A DNA stretch of 64,000 nt from Acidobacteriaceae bacterium (GTDB lineage Bacteria; Acidobacteriota; Terriglobia; Terriglobales; Acidobacteriaceae). The notes beneath the pieces are model-generated. The model saw nothing but the letters and a program-made list of their open reading frames with translations. It was not told the DNA's origin and searched no databases. Shown here piece by piece: positions 16,864-25,652 of the stretch (positions are counted from its first letter, which is position 1; each line of letters begins with the position of its first letter). The DNA lies in NCBI GenBank assembly GCA_025356095.1, contig JANXUR010000068.1, positions 1 through 64,000 on the forward strand. The letters run 5' to 3'. Made by a program: the position numbers and the translations under genes.

Positions 16864-18633
16864 ATGCGCTTTTTCATCGCCCTGACCTTGCTGGCCTGCT
16901 TCTTGGTACCAACCGCTCGTGCGGTGGACTCCCCCGCGCTCGACGCTCGCCGCAAGGCGCTGAACGATTTGTTGGCCGAGCAGTGGGAGTACACGCTGCG
17001 CACCAGCCCAACGTTTGCCTCGATCCTCGGCGACAAGCGCTGGAACGACAAGCTGGACGACGGCTCACAAAAGGCGATTGACGAAAACATCGCTGCTACC
17101 CGTGACTTCTTGAAGCGATTCGAGGCCATCAACACCACCGGCTTTCCGGACCAAGAAAAGCTCAACAAGGCCTTGATGGTTCGCGACCTGAAGAACGGTG
17201 TGGATGGCGTGAAGTTCCGCGATTGGGAGATGCCGGTTTCGCAGATCAGCGGCCCTCATCTCGACCTGCCGCAGTTCGTCAGCTTGATTTCTTTCACCAG
17301 TCTGAAGGATTACGAGGACTACCTTTCGCGCTTGCGTCAGATTCCACGCGTGTTCGACGAAACCGAAATCCAGATGCGCAAGGGCATGGCGGAAGGCCTG
17401 ATGCCTTGGCGCACACTGGTGGAAAAAGTCCCCGGCCAATGCGACAAAATCACCGGCGGAAAGCTAGAAGAGTCGCCCTTCGCGTTACCCTTTGCCAAGA
17501 TGCCAGATAGCATTTCCGCTGCCGACCAGAAGCGTCTACGTGAGGAAGGTTTAGCCTTAGTCAAGGATAAGGTGAACCCAGCGTATGTAAAATTCACCAA
17601 GTTCGTGAAGAATGAATATGCTCCTAAGGGCCGTAGTGAACCCGGCATCTGGGCTTTGCCCGATGGCCAGGAGCGCTATGCCTTCCGAGTAAAGCAGAGT
17701 ACGACCACGAACCTTACGCCGGGAGAGATTCATCAAATTGGATTGGCGCAGGTGCAGGAGATTGAAGCGAAGATGCTTGGCGTGGCTAAGCAGCTTGGCT
17801 ATAACGACCTGAAGAGTTTTGGGAAGGCAACCAACGACAATCCGAAGGTGCATCCCAAGTCGCGCGAGGAGATACTGGACTTATACCGCAAGTATCTCGG
17901 CCAGATGGAGGCCAAGCTGCCCGACCTATTTGGTCGCCTGCCCAAAGCTAAGCTTGAAGTAAAACCCATAGAAGAGTTCAACGAGAAGGATGCCTCGACC
18001 CATTACAACCAACCGGCGCAAGACGGTTCGCGCCCCGGCTATGTGATGGTGAATACGGGCGATTTCACGCATCGCACCACGCTCGACGTGGAAACTACGG
18101 CTTATCATGAAGGTTTGCCGGGTCACCATATGCAGATTGCCATCGCGCAAGAAGTTACTGACCTTCCGCCGTTCCGCCAAAACGAGTATTACACGGCCTA
18201 TACCGAAGGCTGGGCGCTTTACTCTGAGCGCTTAGGCAAGGAGCTTGGCTTTTTTCAAGACCCTTACAGTTACTACGGCCACTTACAGGATGATATGCTG
18301 CGAGCCATTCGCCTAGTAGTAGATACTGGCTTCCACTACAAGCATTGGAGCCGCGAGCAAGTCGTTAACTTCTTCCATGACCACTCGACGATTGACGAAG
18401 TGGAAGTGCAAAGCGAAACCGACCGCTATGCCTCATGGCCAGCGCAGGCGTTGGGTTACAAGATCGGTCAGCTGGAAATCCTCAAGCTGCGGGCTTATGC
18501 CAAGGCTGAACTCGGCGACAAGTTCGACATCCGCGGCTTCCACGATCAAGTATTGGGCGGCGGGGCGCTGCCGATGGACGTTCTCGGCGACCGCATCCAC
18601 GAATGGGTGGCCACCCAGAAGGCCGCCAGGTAG
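16864..18633 (+). CDS. Exported DUF885 zinc-peptidase-like protein
   Basis: A 589-residue protein from ATG 16864, with signal peptide MRFFIALTLLACFLVPTARA. It belongs to the DUF885 family. The hallmark YHEGLPGHHMQ lies near residue 413-423 and is the presumed metal site (HExxxGHH). It is followed by the second conserved block YTAYTEGWALYSERLGKELG, and ETDRYASWPAQALGYKIG closes the domain. Family members are thought to be metallocarboxypeptidase-like enzymes, but a substrate is not established. It probably works in the periplasm. A hairpin with a T tract ends the transcript at 18713. Confidence 0.88.
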   Translation: MRFFIALTLLACFLVPTARAVDSPALDARRKALNDLLAEQWEYTLRTSPTFASILGDKRWNDKLDDGSQKAIDENIAATRDFLKRFEAINTTGFPDQEKLNKALMVRDLKNGVDGVKFRDWEMPVSQISGPHLDLPQFVSLISFTSLKDYEDYLSRLRQIPRVFDETEIQMRKGMAEGLMPWRTLVEKVPGQCDKITGGKLEESPFALPFAKMPDSISAADQKRLREEGLALVKDKVNPAYVKFTKFVKNEYAPKGRSEPGIWALPDGQERYAFRVKQSTTTNLTPGEIHQIGLAQVQEIEAKMLGVAKQLGYNDLKSFGKATNDNPKVHPKSREEILDLYRKYLGQMEAKLPDLFGRLPKAKLEVKPIEEFNEKDASTHYNQPAQDGSRPGYVMVNTGDFTHRTTLDVETTAYHEGLPGHHMQIAIAQEVTDLPPFRQNEYYTAYTEGWALYSERLGKELGFFQDPYSYYGHLQDDMLRAIRLVVDTGFHYKHWSREQVVNFFHDHSTIDEVEVQSETDRYASWPAQALGYKIGQLEILKLRAYAKAELGDKFDIRGFHDQVLGGGALPMDVLGDRIHEWVATQKAAR

Positions 18634-18678
18634 CAAGTAGATAACAAGCAAGTAGCAAGAGAACGCAAGCCATCGCGT

Positions 18679-18713
18679 GCCCCATTCAGGCGTTGCCCTG
18701 GGTGGGGCTTTTT
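18679..18713 (+). terminator. Rho-independent terminator after the DUF885 gene
   Basis: GCCCCA (18679-18684) and TGGGGC (18703-18708) form a stem with an 18-base loop, followed by TTTTT. It sits 46 bases after the stop. Confidence 0.65.
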
Positions 18714-18749
18714 ATGAGCCGCTGCCTCCCCTGTGGTTAAATCATCTTC

Positions 18750-19868
18750 ATGCCCCTACGCATCTTTGCTACCTGCGACATCGGTCCCGCCCTCAACCGT
18801 TTACGCGACGCGGGCTACGAACTCGAAGTCTACCCGGAACCCGCGGCGCCGCCGAAAGCTGTCATCCTCGAGAAGATACGTTCCGGCATAAACGGCCTTA
18901 TCTGCACCCTGCGCGATCGGCTCGACGAAGAAGTCTTCGCCGCCGCTGAGGCTACTGGCAAGCTCAAGGTGGTGGCACAAATGGCCGTTGGTGTAGACAA
19001 CATTGACCGCGCAGCCGCCACCCGTCATGGCATCCCGTTCACCAATACGCCCGACGTGCTGACCGAAGCAACGGCCGAGTATGCGTTCTTTATTCTGGGT
19101 ATGCTCGCCCGGCGCATGTGGAGTGCGGAGCACTTGACCCGCGACCTGCAGTGGGGCTACTGGCACCCTTCGCTGCCTTTTTTGGGCGACGAGGTGACGG
19201 GCAAGACCGTCGCCATCATCGGCACCGGCCGCATCGGCCTTGCCATGGCGCGCAAGTGTTCCGGCTTCGACATGAACATCCTATGCTTCAGCCCGAAGTC
19301 GCAGAACCAGAGGTTTGTGGCGGCGATTCAGCAGGAGATGGACCTGCGGCTCACCAACGGCATAGTCAGCCAGCCCCACTGGATCAGATACGCCAGCCTC
19401 GAGGAGTGTCTGGCGCAGGCTGACTTCGTCAGCCTCCACGTGCCGTTGCTGCGCGAAGGCGAAAGCGCCACGCCCACCTTCCATATGTTCAACCACAGGA
19501 CGCTGCGCCAGATGAAGCCCACTGCTTACCTGATTAATACCGCGCGTGGCCCGGTGGTGGATGAAGACGCGTTGGCTCAGGCGCTGCGCGAACGTTGGAT
19601 CGCCGGGGCTGGTCTCGATGTTTACGCCACGGAGCCTTTGCCGGCAGACTCGCCGCTGCGTGACCCTGCCATCGCCGACCGCTGTCGTCTGCTGCCGCAT
19701 CATGGCAGTCAGGCCCAGCTTACCCGCCTAAGCCCGGATCCAGATCTTGGCATGGCTGGCCGCTGCGTGCAAGGCTTGCTCAACGTGCTGGAAGGGAACT
19801 ACAGTGGCGATGTGACGCAGATGCCCTGGGTAGTGAATAAAGAAGTGGGTACCCACCGCGATTCTTAG
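18750..19868 (+). CDS. D-2-hydroxyacid dehydrogenase (glyoxylate/hydroxypyruvate reductase-like)
   Basis: A 372-residue NAD(P)H-dependent oxidoreductase. The substrate-binding half contains MAVGVDNID and FTNTPDVLTEATAEYAFFILG. The Rossmann half has VAIIGTGRIGLAMARK. Catalytic Arg lies in NTARGPVVDEDAL, Glu in DVYATEPLP and His in LLPHHGSQ, so all three residues are present. The chain is longer than the usual 310-330 residues because of an insertion after the nucleotide motif (about AIQQEMDLRLTNGIVSQPHW). It likely reduces a 2-ketoacid such as glyoxylate. The Xre-RES pair follows 66 bases downstream with its own probable promoter. Confidence 0.9.
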   Translation: MPLRIFATCDIGPALNRLRDAGYELEVYPEPAAPPKAVILEKIRSGINGLICTLRDRLDEEVFAAAEATGKLKVVAQMAVGVDNIDRAAATRHGIPFTNTPDVLTEATAEYAFFILGMLARRMWSAEHLTRDLQWGYWHPSLPFLGDEVTGKTVAIIGTGRIGLAMARKCSGFDMNILCFSPKSQNQRFVAAIQQEMDLRLTNGIVSQPHWIRYASLEECLAQADFVSLHVPLLREGESATPTFHMFNHRTLRQMKPTAYLINTARGPVVDEDALAQALRERWIAGAGLDVYATEPLPADSPLRDPAIADRCRLLPHHGSQAQLTRLSPDPDLGMAGRCVQGLLNVLEGNYSGDVTQMPWVVNKEVGTHRDS

Positions 19869-19890
19869 GGTGCAATTAGCTTATTGATTG

Positions 19891-19923
19891 CTATTGTGTA
19901 GCCAATATGCGACTATTACGTAG
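19891..19923 (+). promoter_or_regulatory. Direct-repeat candidate operator of the Xre-RES pair
   Basis: CTATTGTGTAG (19891-19901) and CTATTACGTAG (19913-19923) match at nine of eleven positions with a 22-base period, about two helical turns, immediately upstream of the antitoxin start. Autoregulation by the antitoxin is typical of this family; binding here is inference. Confidence 0.4.
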
Positions 19924-19934
19924 GTGTTTAAGAT

Positions 19935-20357
19935 ATGTCCACCTTTGTTCCGCCATTTGTTGCTCTAGTCGCGGCTGCTCCCGGTGCAAAACCGGACCTT
20001 TTGGCGCACCGCGAATCCACTGCGCTGGGGTTTCCCGCGCTGGTGGAGGCGTTGACCGGCATTTTGGGCAAAAAGCTCACCGCGTACATCGGCTCGGCCA
20101 AGGACACGCGGGCTGTGGACCGCTGGATGGCCGGGTCGGGGCCGTATCGCGCACCGGAGCCGCGTTTGCGCTTTGCCTATCGCGTAGCCAAAACTCTGGC
20201 CGACCATGATGGCGCGCATGTGGCGCAGTCGTGGCTCACGGGACTGAATCCGGAACTGGACGACCGCACGCCGTTGCGCTTACTGCGCGAAGGCGACCTT
20301 GAGGCGGTCGGCCCGGAGATTCTTGGCGCGCTGCGTGCCTTTCTCGCGGGCGGATAG
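19935..20357 (+). CDS. Xre/MbcA/ParS-type antitoxin (DUF2384-like)
   Basis: A 140-residue protein preceding a RES-domain toxin. The C-terminal half (AKTLADHDGAHVAQSWLTGLNPELDDRTPLRLLREGDLEAVGPEILGALRAF) has the typical antitoxin pattern of this family: a helix bundle with WL-x-G-x-NP-x-L and P-x-x-LLR-x-G, which inserts into the toxin. The middle part (GKKLTAYIGSAKDTRAVDRWMAG) fits its helix-turn-helix section. It neutralises the toxin by direct binding and represses its own promoter. The toxin gene starts 18 bases downstream. Confidence 0.85.
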   Translation: MSTFVPPFVALVAAAPGAKPDLLAHRESTALGFPALVEALTGILGKKLTAYIGSAKDTRAVDRWMAGSGPYRAPEPRLRFAYRVAKTLADHDGAHVAQSWLTGLNPELDDRTPLRLLREGDLEAVGPEILGALRAFLAGG

Positions 20358-20375
20358 CCGCCAAGACATCGCGCT

Positions 20376-21029
20376 ATGCAGCCTAAATCCCCACTCCATC
20401 GCATCGCTCGCGCGCCTGACCCCTGGGCTCCGCCGGATTGGGCCTTCGTCGGCGACGACGGCACCTTTGGCAACCGCTTTGACGATCCCGACTCCACTTA
20501 CCGCGTGCTGTATGCGTCGTCGCAACGGCTGGGCTGCTTTCTGGAGACGCTGGCGCGATTTCGTCCTGACCCCAAGCTGGCCGCGGAACTTGCCGCCATC
20601 GCAGGCGACGATGACTTTCGCCCTTTGGGGAGCATCCCTGCAAGCTGGCTGACCAAGCGGCGCATCGGCACGGCAGTAGTGTCGGGCGACTTTGCGGATA
20701 TCTGCTCAGCCCGCTGGCTTGGGAAGCTCCGTACACAATTGGCGCGCTACCTGCCGCAGCTCGGCCTAAGTGGTGCCGAAGTAGATGCGTCGTTGCTGCA
20801 ACGCAGCGCACCGCGACGCCTTACTCAGTTAGTCTCTAGAATCGCTTTTGCGGCGGAGTTTCAGGGAGTTTTTTATCGCTCCAAATACGGCCACGACGTG
20901 GAAAATTGGGCGCTGTTTGAGCCGTTTGATCTGGCCCCGGGCAAGGCTCAAACCATTGTCAAAAACGACACCGACTTAGCCGAGGCAATGCGGATTCACG
21001 GACTAGAGCTGGCAGAGCGGCCCTGCTAA
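20376..21029 (+). CDS. RES-domain toxin (NAD+-degrading)
   Basis: A 217-residue RES-family protein. The conserved Arg is in FGNRFDDP, with Tyr in TYRVLYAS. The Glu is in CFLETLARF and the Ser is in FYRSKYGHDVENWALFEPF. These give the Arg-Glu-Ser set that names the family. Characterised relatives (MbcT, RES toxins of Xre-RES pairs) break down NAD+, by phosphorolysis or hydrolysis, and arrest growth. The active residues appear intact, so the pair may be functional. It is translated with the upstream antitoxin gene as a two-gene operon. Confidence 0.85.
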   Translation: MQPKSPLHRIARAPDPWAPPDWAFVGDDGTFGNRFDDPDSTYRVLYASSQRLGCFLETLARFRPDPKLAAELAAIAGDDDFRPLGSIPASWLTKRRIGTAVVSGDFADICSARWLGKLRTQLARYLPQLGLSGAEVDASLLQRSAPRRLTQLVSRIAFAAEFQGVFYRSKYGHDVENWALFEPFDLAPGKAQTIVKNDTDLAEAMRIHGLELAERPC

Positions 21030-21097
21030 ACAACAAACCGGCATTTCTGAGGCTGCCGGTTCTATCTGCTGAAACGATTATGTGAGGCAGTTAGGCA

Positions 21098-21140
21098 CTG
21101 TTGCGCACCTGTTCCGCACCTGTTACGAACTGTTACGCAC
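21098..21140. repeat. Four 11-base tandem repeats
   Basis: CTGTTGCGCAC, CTGTTCCGCAC, CTGTTACGAA and CTGTTACGCAC follow without gaps, between the RES toxin gene and the convergent M48 gene. Confidence 0.85.
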
Positions 21141-21154
21141 AATCCCAAGCCTGT

Positions 21155-22471
21155 CTAGTTGCCGTCTTTTCTCCGGCTCAGGGTCGGGCGATCATCGTCG
21201 GTATTGGTGTCGGTACCGCCGTTGGTCTTGTCAGCCGTAGAGGTGCGGCGCAGACTCGGCTTGTTCTTGTCCTTCGAGTCGGTCACCTTGCGGCGATTTT
21301 CCAATTGGGCCAAGCGCGACTTGATATCTTCAAACTCGCTGGTGGTCACCACATATTGGTCGCGCGCTGGCAGAATCTTCGCAATCTCTTCTTGCGAATG
21401 TTCAATGCGATCGGGCGTTTGCGGATGCGTGGAGAAAGCCTTGGCCAGCGAGCCTGGTTTCTTCTTTTCCTTGGCCTGCACCTTTTCAAAGAAGGTGATA
21501 AAGGCGTTGGGGTCGTAGCCAGACTTGTACATATACTGCAACCCTAGATAATCGGCTTCAGCCTCAAACTCGCGAGAGAAATGCAAAAAAGTGAGTGGCA
21601 GGCCGATGCTGGCAGCTTCGTAAAGGCCGTAGCCCAAACCGCCGCCCACAAAGATCAGCGGAATCGTGGCAAAGTTCGCCCACTGTGCCCGCGTCATTTG
21701 GCGGGTGCCATGGCGAGCAGCCACATGAGCAATTTCGTGCGCCATCACGCCAGCCAGTTCGGCTTCTTCGTCGGCAGCCAGAATCAGGCCGCTGTTTACG
21801 TAGAAATAGCCGCCCGGCAGCGCAAAGGCGTTGATTTCGTCTGAATCCACCACCTTGATGGTGAAGGGAACCTTTGCGTCAGAATTGCGCACCAGATTCT
21901 GCCCTATGCGGTTCACGTATTCGGTGACGACTGGATCCTGCACCAGTTTTAGCGTGGCTTCCACTTCTTGCGCATAGCCTTTGCCCATGCGAATTTCAGA
22001 GTCCAGCGAGTACCAGTTGCCCAGTCCGCGCTTACCCATGTTGCGGTTGCCAATGGCATCCACATCGTCGCGGCTACCCTGCTTCACGTTCGGGGTTGCC
22101 TGCGTCGGCTCGACTGGATCGTGCGTCGGAAGCGCAGGCGGGGGAGGCTGTGCCGCCGTATCCTGAGCCTTGTCGGCGTCGCCTGTTTTGTCACTTGTCT
22201 TGTCGCTTGTCTTGTCGTGCAGCGTCGGCATCTTGGCGGCGGGTGGCGCGGGCGCTTCGCTAGTGACGGTCGTCTTACCAATCGTCGGCACATCGGCGGA
22301 CTGATCTGTCGCAGCAGGAGTCGCAGCAGGAGTTGCAGCAGGAGTCGCAGCCGGTGCCTGCTTCGTCGCCGGGGCGTTCGAGGAGCTGTTCGACGGCGCA
22401 TTCTGTGCGATTGCCGCAAAGCTCACCGTCAGGACAAACGCTGCCGCCAGCATCAGCTTAGAAAGTTGCAT
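21155..22471 (-). CDS. Exported M48-family zinc metalloprotease
   Basis: A 438-residue product from ATG 22471; an in-frame GTG at 22501 is also possible and would add KLSQVELSK to the n-region. The signal peptide MLAAAFVLTVSFAAIAQ is followed by a low-complexity linker with Ala-Pro-Thr repeats (PAATPAAT) and DKTSDKTSDKTG. The protease domain has VMAHEIAHVAARHG (zinc HExxH near residue 245) and the third-ligand helix EFEAEADYLG. Domain order resembles the BepA/YfgC group that handles outer-membrane proteins, but the usual C-terminal TPR is replaced by a short charged tail. It probably performs periplasmic protein quality control. Confidence 0.87.
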   Translation of the reverse strand: MQLSKLMLAAAFVLTVSFAAIAQNAPSNSSSNAPATKQAPAATPAATPAATPAATDQSADVPTIGKTTVTSEAPAPPAAKMPTLHDKTSDKTSDKTGDADKAQDTAAQPPPPALPTHDPVEPTQATPNVKQGSRDDVDAIGNRNMGKRGLGNWYSLDSEIRMGKGYAQEVEATLKLVQDPVVTEYVNRIGQNLVRNSDAKVPFTIKVVDSDEINAFALPGGYFYVNSGLILAADEEAELAGVMAHEIAHVAARHGTRQMTRAQWANFATIPLIFVGGGLGYGLYEAASIGLPLTFLHFSREFEAEADYLGLQYMYKSGYDPNAFITFFEKVQAKEKKKPGSLAKAFSTHPQTPDRIEHSQEEIAKILPARDQYVVTTSEFEDIKSRLAQLENRRKVTDSKDKNKPSLRRTSTADKTNGGTDTNTDDDRPTLSRRKDGN

Positions 22472-22497
22472 TTTAGAAAGTTCAACTTGAGAAAGTT
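22460..22497. repeat. 15-base tandem repeat across the M48 start codon
   Basis: AGAAAGTT recurs at 22460, 22475 and 22490, an exact 15-base period. Being a multiple of three, on the minus strand it codes a pentapeptide-like repeat (LSQVE, LSKMQ, LSKLM) around the start, so it creates several alternative start codons in one frame. Confidence 0.7.
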
Positions 22498-22771
22498 TCA
22501 CTGGCCACCTCAATCTCGTCCCGATTATACGCCCGCCCGCAACACACAAATGCCACGCCTTGCGAAAGACACCCCGCCTTTTGTTGGACGCAAGCAGCCC
22601 CCCAAGGGTTGCAGGGAATTGTTGGGGACAGAGCACTTTGTGTTTGGCGCGCCTGGTCGGGGAGTCCACGCGATCCGCAAACCGCCTAAGCCCATGCTGC
22701 CCTTGAACTCGCTCACCCGCGCGGCGTACCATTGCCGCGATTCCTTTCAATTCGATCTTCCGGAGCTTCTG

Positions 22772-24094
22772 ATGCTCAACCGCCGTCATTTTTTTTATTC
22801 TTCTGCCGCTGCCGCCGCCGGACTTTCATTCAGTGCGCTCACTACGCTCACGCCGGAGTCGGTTCATGCCGCAAGTGAAGAGCTGGCTTGCCACCTGCCC
22901 ACCGCGCTGCCCGACCCGGCGCTTTACACTACAGACGAAAGCGCCTACTGGGCCGCCATGCGCACGCTGTTTGTGATTCCGGCAGACACTGCGTACCTCA
23001 ACAACGGGACTGTCGGCTCCAGTCCCACGCCCGTGCTGCAGGCCGTTTTCGACTCATACTTCGAGTGCGAACGGCTCAGCCAGACGGATCCCGAGGACTA
23101 TCCCATCTGGGGCTACGGCCCCTTCAACAAGTATCGCGACCCGCTCGCTGCCTTTATCGGTTGTACCCGCGACGAGCTTGCCATCACCCGCAACGCCACC
23201 GAATCCAATAGCTACATTGCCAATGGCCTTGACTTCAAGTCCGGTGACGAAGTCCTCATGACCGATCAGGAACATCCCGGCGGAGAGCATCCGTTTAACG
23301 TCCGCGCCAAGCGCGCGGGCATCGTCGTCAAGAAGATCAAACTCAACCTGCCAGTGAAAAACGCCGCCGAAGTGCTTAACGCCTTCAACGACGCGGTGAC
23401 GCCGCGCACCAAGCTAATTTTCTTCAGCCACATCACTACCGTAACCGGCGTGGTGCTACCAGCGAAAGAGATTTGTGCGCTCGCCCGCAGCAAGGGCATT
23501 CTCTCGGCTGTGGATGGAGCGCATGTCACTGGTATGTTGAAGCTCAATGTCCACGACATTGGCTGCGACTTTTATACCTCCAGTCCGCATAAGTGGCTGC
23601 AAGCGCCAAAGGGTTCGGGCTACCTGTATATTCGCGACGAAGTGATTGACCGGCTTTGGAACACCATCGTTACTGAAGGTTGGGACGAGCCCCAGCGCCG
23701 CGCTGGCCGCTTCCAGCAAATTGGCAGCTCCAATGTGCCGGTGATTGCGGGGATGAAGGCCGCCGTGGAAATGGCGACGGCGATAGGTATGGATCGCATT
23801 GAAAAGCGCCATCGCACGATGGCGGACTACTTACTTACGCAGCTACAAAATCGCGGTGTGGAAAGCTGGACTTCGCCTGACCCCGCGCTGCGCGGCGGCA
23901 TCATCACCGTGAATGCCACGCCCATTATTCGCACCGAGATCGAAGCCTGGCTGTGGAAGGAAAAGAAGATACGTATCCGCGGCGGCATCCCGCCCAGCAA
24001 GTTGCGGCTGTCAACCCCCTACTACGTGCAGAAGGCAGACCTAGATCGCTTTCTAGCCGCGTTTGACGAATACCGGAAGCTCAAGCATTTGTAG
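22772..24094 (+). CDS. Tat-exported class V aminotransferase (isopenicillin-N epimerase-like)
   Basis: From ATG 22772 the protein has 440 residues. It starts with a twin-arginine signal (LNRRHFFYSSAAAAAGLSFSAL). The class V fold shows YLNNGTVGSSP, TRNATESNSYIANGL, FSHITTVTGVVLP, SAVDGAHVTGM (PLP Asp) and SSPHKWLQAPKGSGYLY with the PLP lysine. The pattern is closest to isopenicillin-N epimerase or cysteine desulfurase-like enzymes, though no penicillin genes are present. Export of a folded, cofactor-loaded enzyme explains the Tat signal. A longer in-frame reading upstream to 21968 lies antisense to the M48 gene and is not credible. An IS remnant begins about 100 bases after the stop. Confidence 0.88.
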   Translation: MLNRRHFFYSSAAAAAGLSFSALTTLTPESVHAASEELACHLPTALPDPALYTTDESAYWAAMRTLFVIPADTAYLNNGTVGSSPTPVLQAVFDSYFECERLSQTDPEDYPIWGYGPFNKYRDPLAAFIGCTRDELAITRNATESNSYIANGLDFKSGDEVLMTDQEHPGGEHPFNVRAKRAGIVVKKIKLNLPVKNAAEVLNAFNDAVTPRTKLIFFSHITTVTGVVLPAKEICALARSKGILSAVDGAHVTGMLKLNVHDIGCDFYTSSPHKWLQAPKGSGYLYIRDEVIDRLWNTIVTEGWDEPQRRAGRFQQIGSSNVPVIAGMKAAVEMATAIGMDRIEKRHRTMADYLLTQLQNRGVESWTSPDPALRGGIITVNATPIIRTEIEAWLWKEKKIRIRGGIPPSKLRLSTPYYVQKADLDRFLAAFDEYRKLKHL

Positions 24095-24202
24095 GTCAAG
24101 CGGGCGGGCGGCGCCGGCCAGACTCTGGCTCGCCGCGTCCTCAGGAACTTGCGGCGGCGGGCCACCCGGTTGCGGCCGGGCCGGCGTCCCGGCTTGCGGA
24201 CT

Positions 24203-24572
24203 CGATGCCCCCGCCCGCGCGTTCTTCGCCACCCACGGCTTCGCGGTGCGCGCCTTGCGTACCGATAACGGATCAAGTTATCGATCAAAGCAGTTCGCCG
24301 CTGCCTGCCAGAAACTCGACATCGGCCACCGGTGCACCCGGCCCTACACTCCCCGAACTAACGGGAAAGCAGAACGTTTCATCCAGACTGCGTTGCGCGA
24401 GTGGGCTTACGCAAGACACTGGCAGGACTCCGCAGAAAGAAATGCTTGCCAGAAGCCTTGGAACGATTACTACAACTATAAGCGCCCTCATGGTAGCCTC
24501 AGCTATAAGCCGCCCATCAGCCGCTCCTGCAGTGGAACAACCTCTTGACCATCTACAGCCACTCGCCGTCTT
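24203..24572 (+). pseudogene. IS481-type transposase C-terminal remnant
   Basis: Residues such as FFATHGFAVRALRTDNGSSY, CTRPYTPRTNGKAERFIQT and ALREWAYARHWQDSAER match the second half of an IS481-family DDE integrase core, including the second Asp (TDNGS) and the Glu in KAERF. The N-terminal helix-turn-helix and first Asp are missing. Near 24535 the reading frame shifts: the usual C-terminal WNNLLTIYSHS continues in another frame up to about 24572. I cannot find terminal inverted repeats, so the element boundaries are unknown. This is a decayed insertion. Confidence 0.85.
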
Positions 24573-24700
24573 AAAGCCATGACTTCCGCAGGAAAGGTAC
24601 AGTCATTGATATTCCGCGCCTTAATCATGATAATATCTGTCATTGCGTCAGGTACGTAAGCAGTCTTGGTTGCGCTGTCTAGCGCTGGAAGGTGGTTTGG

Positions 24701-25090
24701 ATGATGGGTCATAGGTATGTGGCTGCTTTGCTCCGCAGATTTGCTTTGGCGATGATTGCGCTACTCATTGTCCTAGTGCCTGCGTACGCCCAGCGCAGTG
24801 ACGATGGTGCTGCCGCTGCCGGTTGTCTCGGCTGTGGTTCTTTCTTTGTTTTCTTGATCGTCGCAGTCATCGCGCTAAACATCGCCTTGCTCGTGTGGGT
24901 GGCTCGTGACGCAAAAGCTCGAGGCATGGATAGTGCCGTGCTATGGATGATCCTTGTGATGTGCACAGGCCTGATCGGCCTGCTGATCTATATGTTTTCA
25001 CGACCGCAGGGCAATGTAGTGCAGTGCGCCAATTGTGGCAACAAACGTCTCCAGGCTGGCGTCAAGTGTCCGCATTGCGGAGCCGCCTAG
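24701..25090 (+). CDS. Membrane protein with C-terminal zinc ribbon (129 aa)
   Basis: The start at ATG 24701 is supported by GGAAGGTGG. A signal/anchor (FALAMIALLIVLVPAYA) is followed by two membrane segments (FFVFLIVAVIALNIALLVWVA and SAVLWMILVMCTGLIGLLIYMF) with the ARDAKARGMDSA loop seen in PLDc_N-like small membrane proteins. The C-terminus VQCANCGNKRLQAGVKCPHCG is a four-cysteine zinc ribbon on the cytoplasmic side. The function is unknown. The following yidD-like gene overlaps its end, so translation is probably coupled. Confidence 0.8.
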   Translation: MMGHRYVAALLRRFALAMIALLIVLVPAYAQRSDDGAAAAGCLGCGSFFVFLIVAVIALNIALLVWVARDAKARGMDSAVLWMILVMCTGLIGLLIYMFSRPQGNVVQCANCGNKRLQAGVKCPHCGAA

Positions 25091-25407
25091 GTTTTTGGCT
25101 CACACTCGGGGTCACGGGGTTGGTGTTCGTCGCAGTGATATTGACTGCGACGGATCTAGCCCAACCACCTGACCATCAGGTTGCGGTGCGCCTGTACGTC
25201 GCTGCCATCGACTGCTACCAGTCGTATGGACGGCCCCTGACCCGTCGATTCGTGCGCTGCCGCTTCCAGCCAACTTGTTCCGAATATTCTAAGATGGTGG
25301 TTTCGCGCTTCGGCATTATTCGCGGCCTCTCGCTCACAAGCCGTCGAGTGCTTTCCTGTACGCGCGCTGTTCCGCTTGGTACCGTTGACCCACCTCCGGC
25401 ACAGTAA
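25066..25407 (+). CDS. yidD: YidD-like membrane protein insertion efficiency factor with N-terminal membrane segment
   Basis: Residues VRLYVAAIDCYQSYGRPLTRRFVRCRFQPTCSEYSKMVV and the C-terminal RAVPLGTVDPPP match the YidD family (RFxPTCSxYxxxA and G-x-DPVP). YidD assists the YidC insertase at the inner membrane. Normal YidD is 70-85 residues and sits between rnpA and yidC; here it is away from that cluster and has an extra N-terminal membrane helix (FWLTLGVTGLVFVAVILTA). The frame overlaps the previous stop: possible starts are GTG 25066 or TTG 25075, neither with a strong ribosome site, so the exact start is uncertain. It may be a second, specialised copy. Confidence 0.75.
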   Translation: MSALRSRLGFWLTLGVTGLVFVAVILTATDLAQPPDHQVAVRLYVAAIDCYQSYGRPLTRRFVRCRFQPTCSEYSKMVVSRFGIIRGLSLTSRRVLSCTRAVPLGTVDPPPAQ

Positions 25408-25652
25408 ACTGGACTGGGCGTCACGTCTTCTCTGGGGCCAAGCAATCCAAGACTCGCTTCGAACGTATTGCCAGATGCATGCCGCGTATCTTTGCTGGCA
25501 AGGGTTTGCTGGAGTAATTCCGCCCGCCTGCAATATTTCTTCTCGTGTTCCGTCTTCACCTGTGGATGCCTGAACGTGTGCAACTCGCGATACACGGCGT
25601 GGCGGATGCGCCAATCGTGCTGCGCCCGGCTCCTGTGCAAGGCGCACCGACT

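Noticed and set aside
21968-22771. Upstream extension of the Tat aminotransferase reading frame by 268 codons
   Set aside because: It is antisense to the M48 protease gene and Arg/Leu-rich; the twin-arginine signal sets the real start at 22772.
24503-24712. A 69-codon minus-strand frame downstream of the IS remnant
   Set aside because: It overlaps the transposase remnant antisense and has no conserved features.
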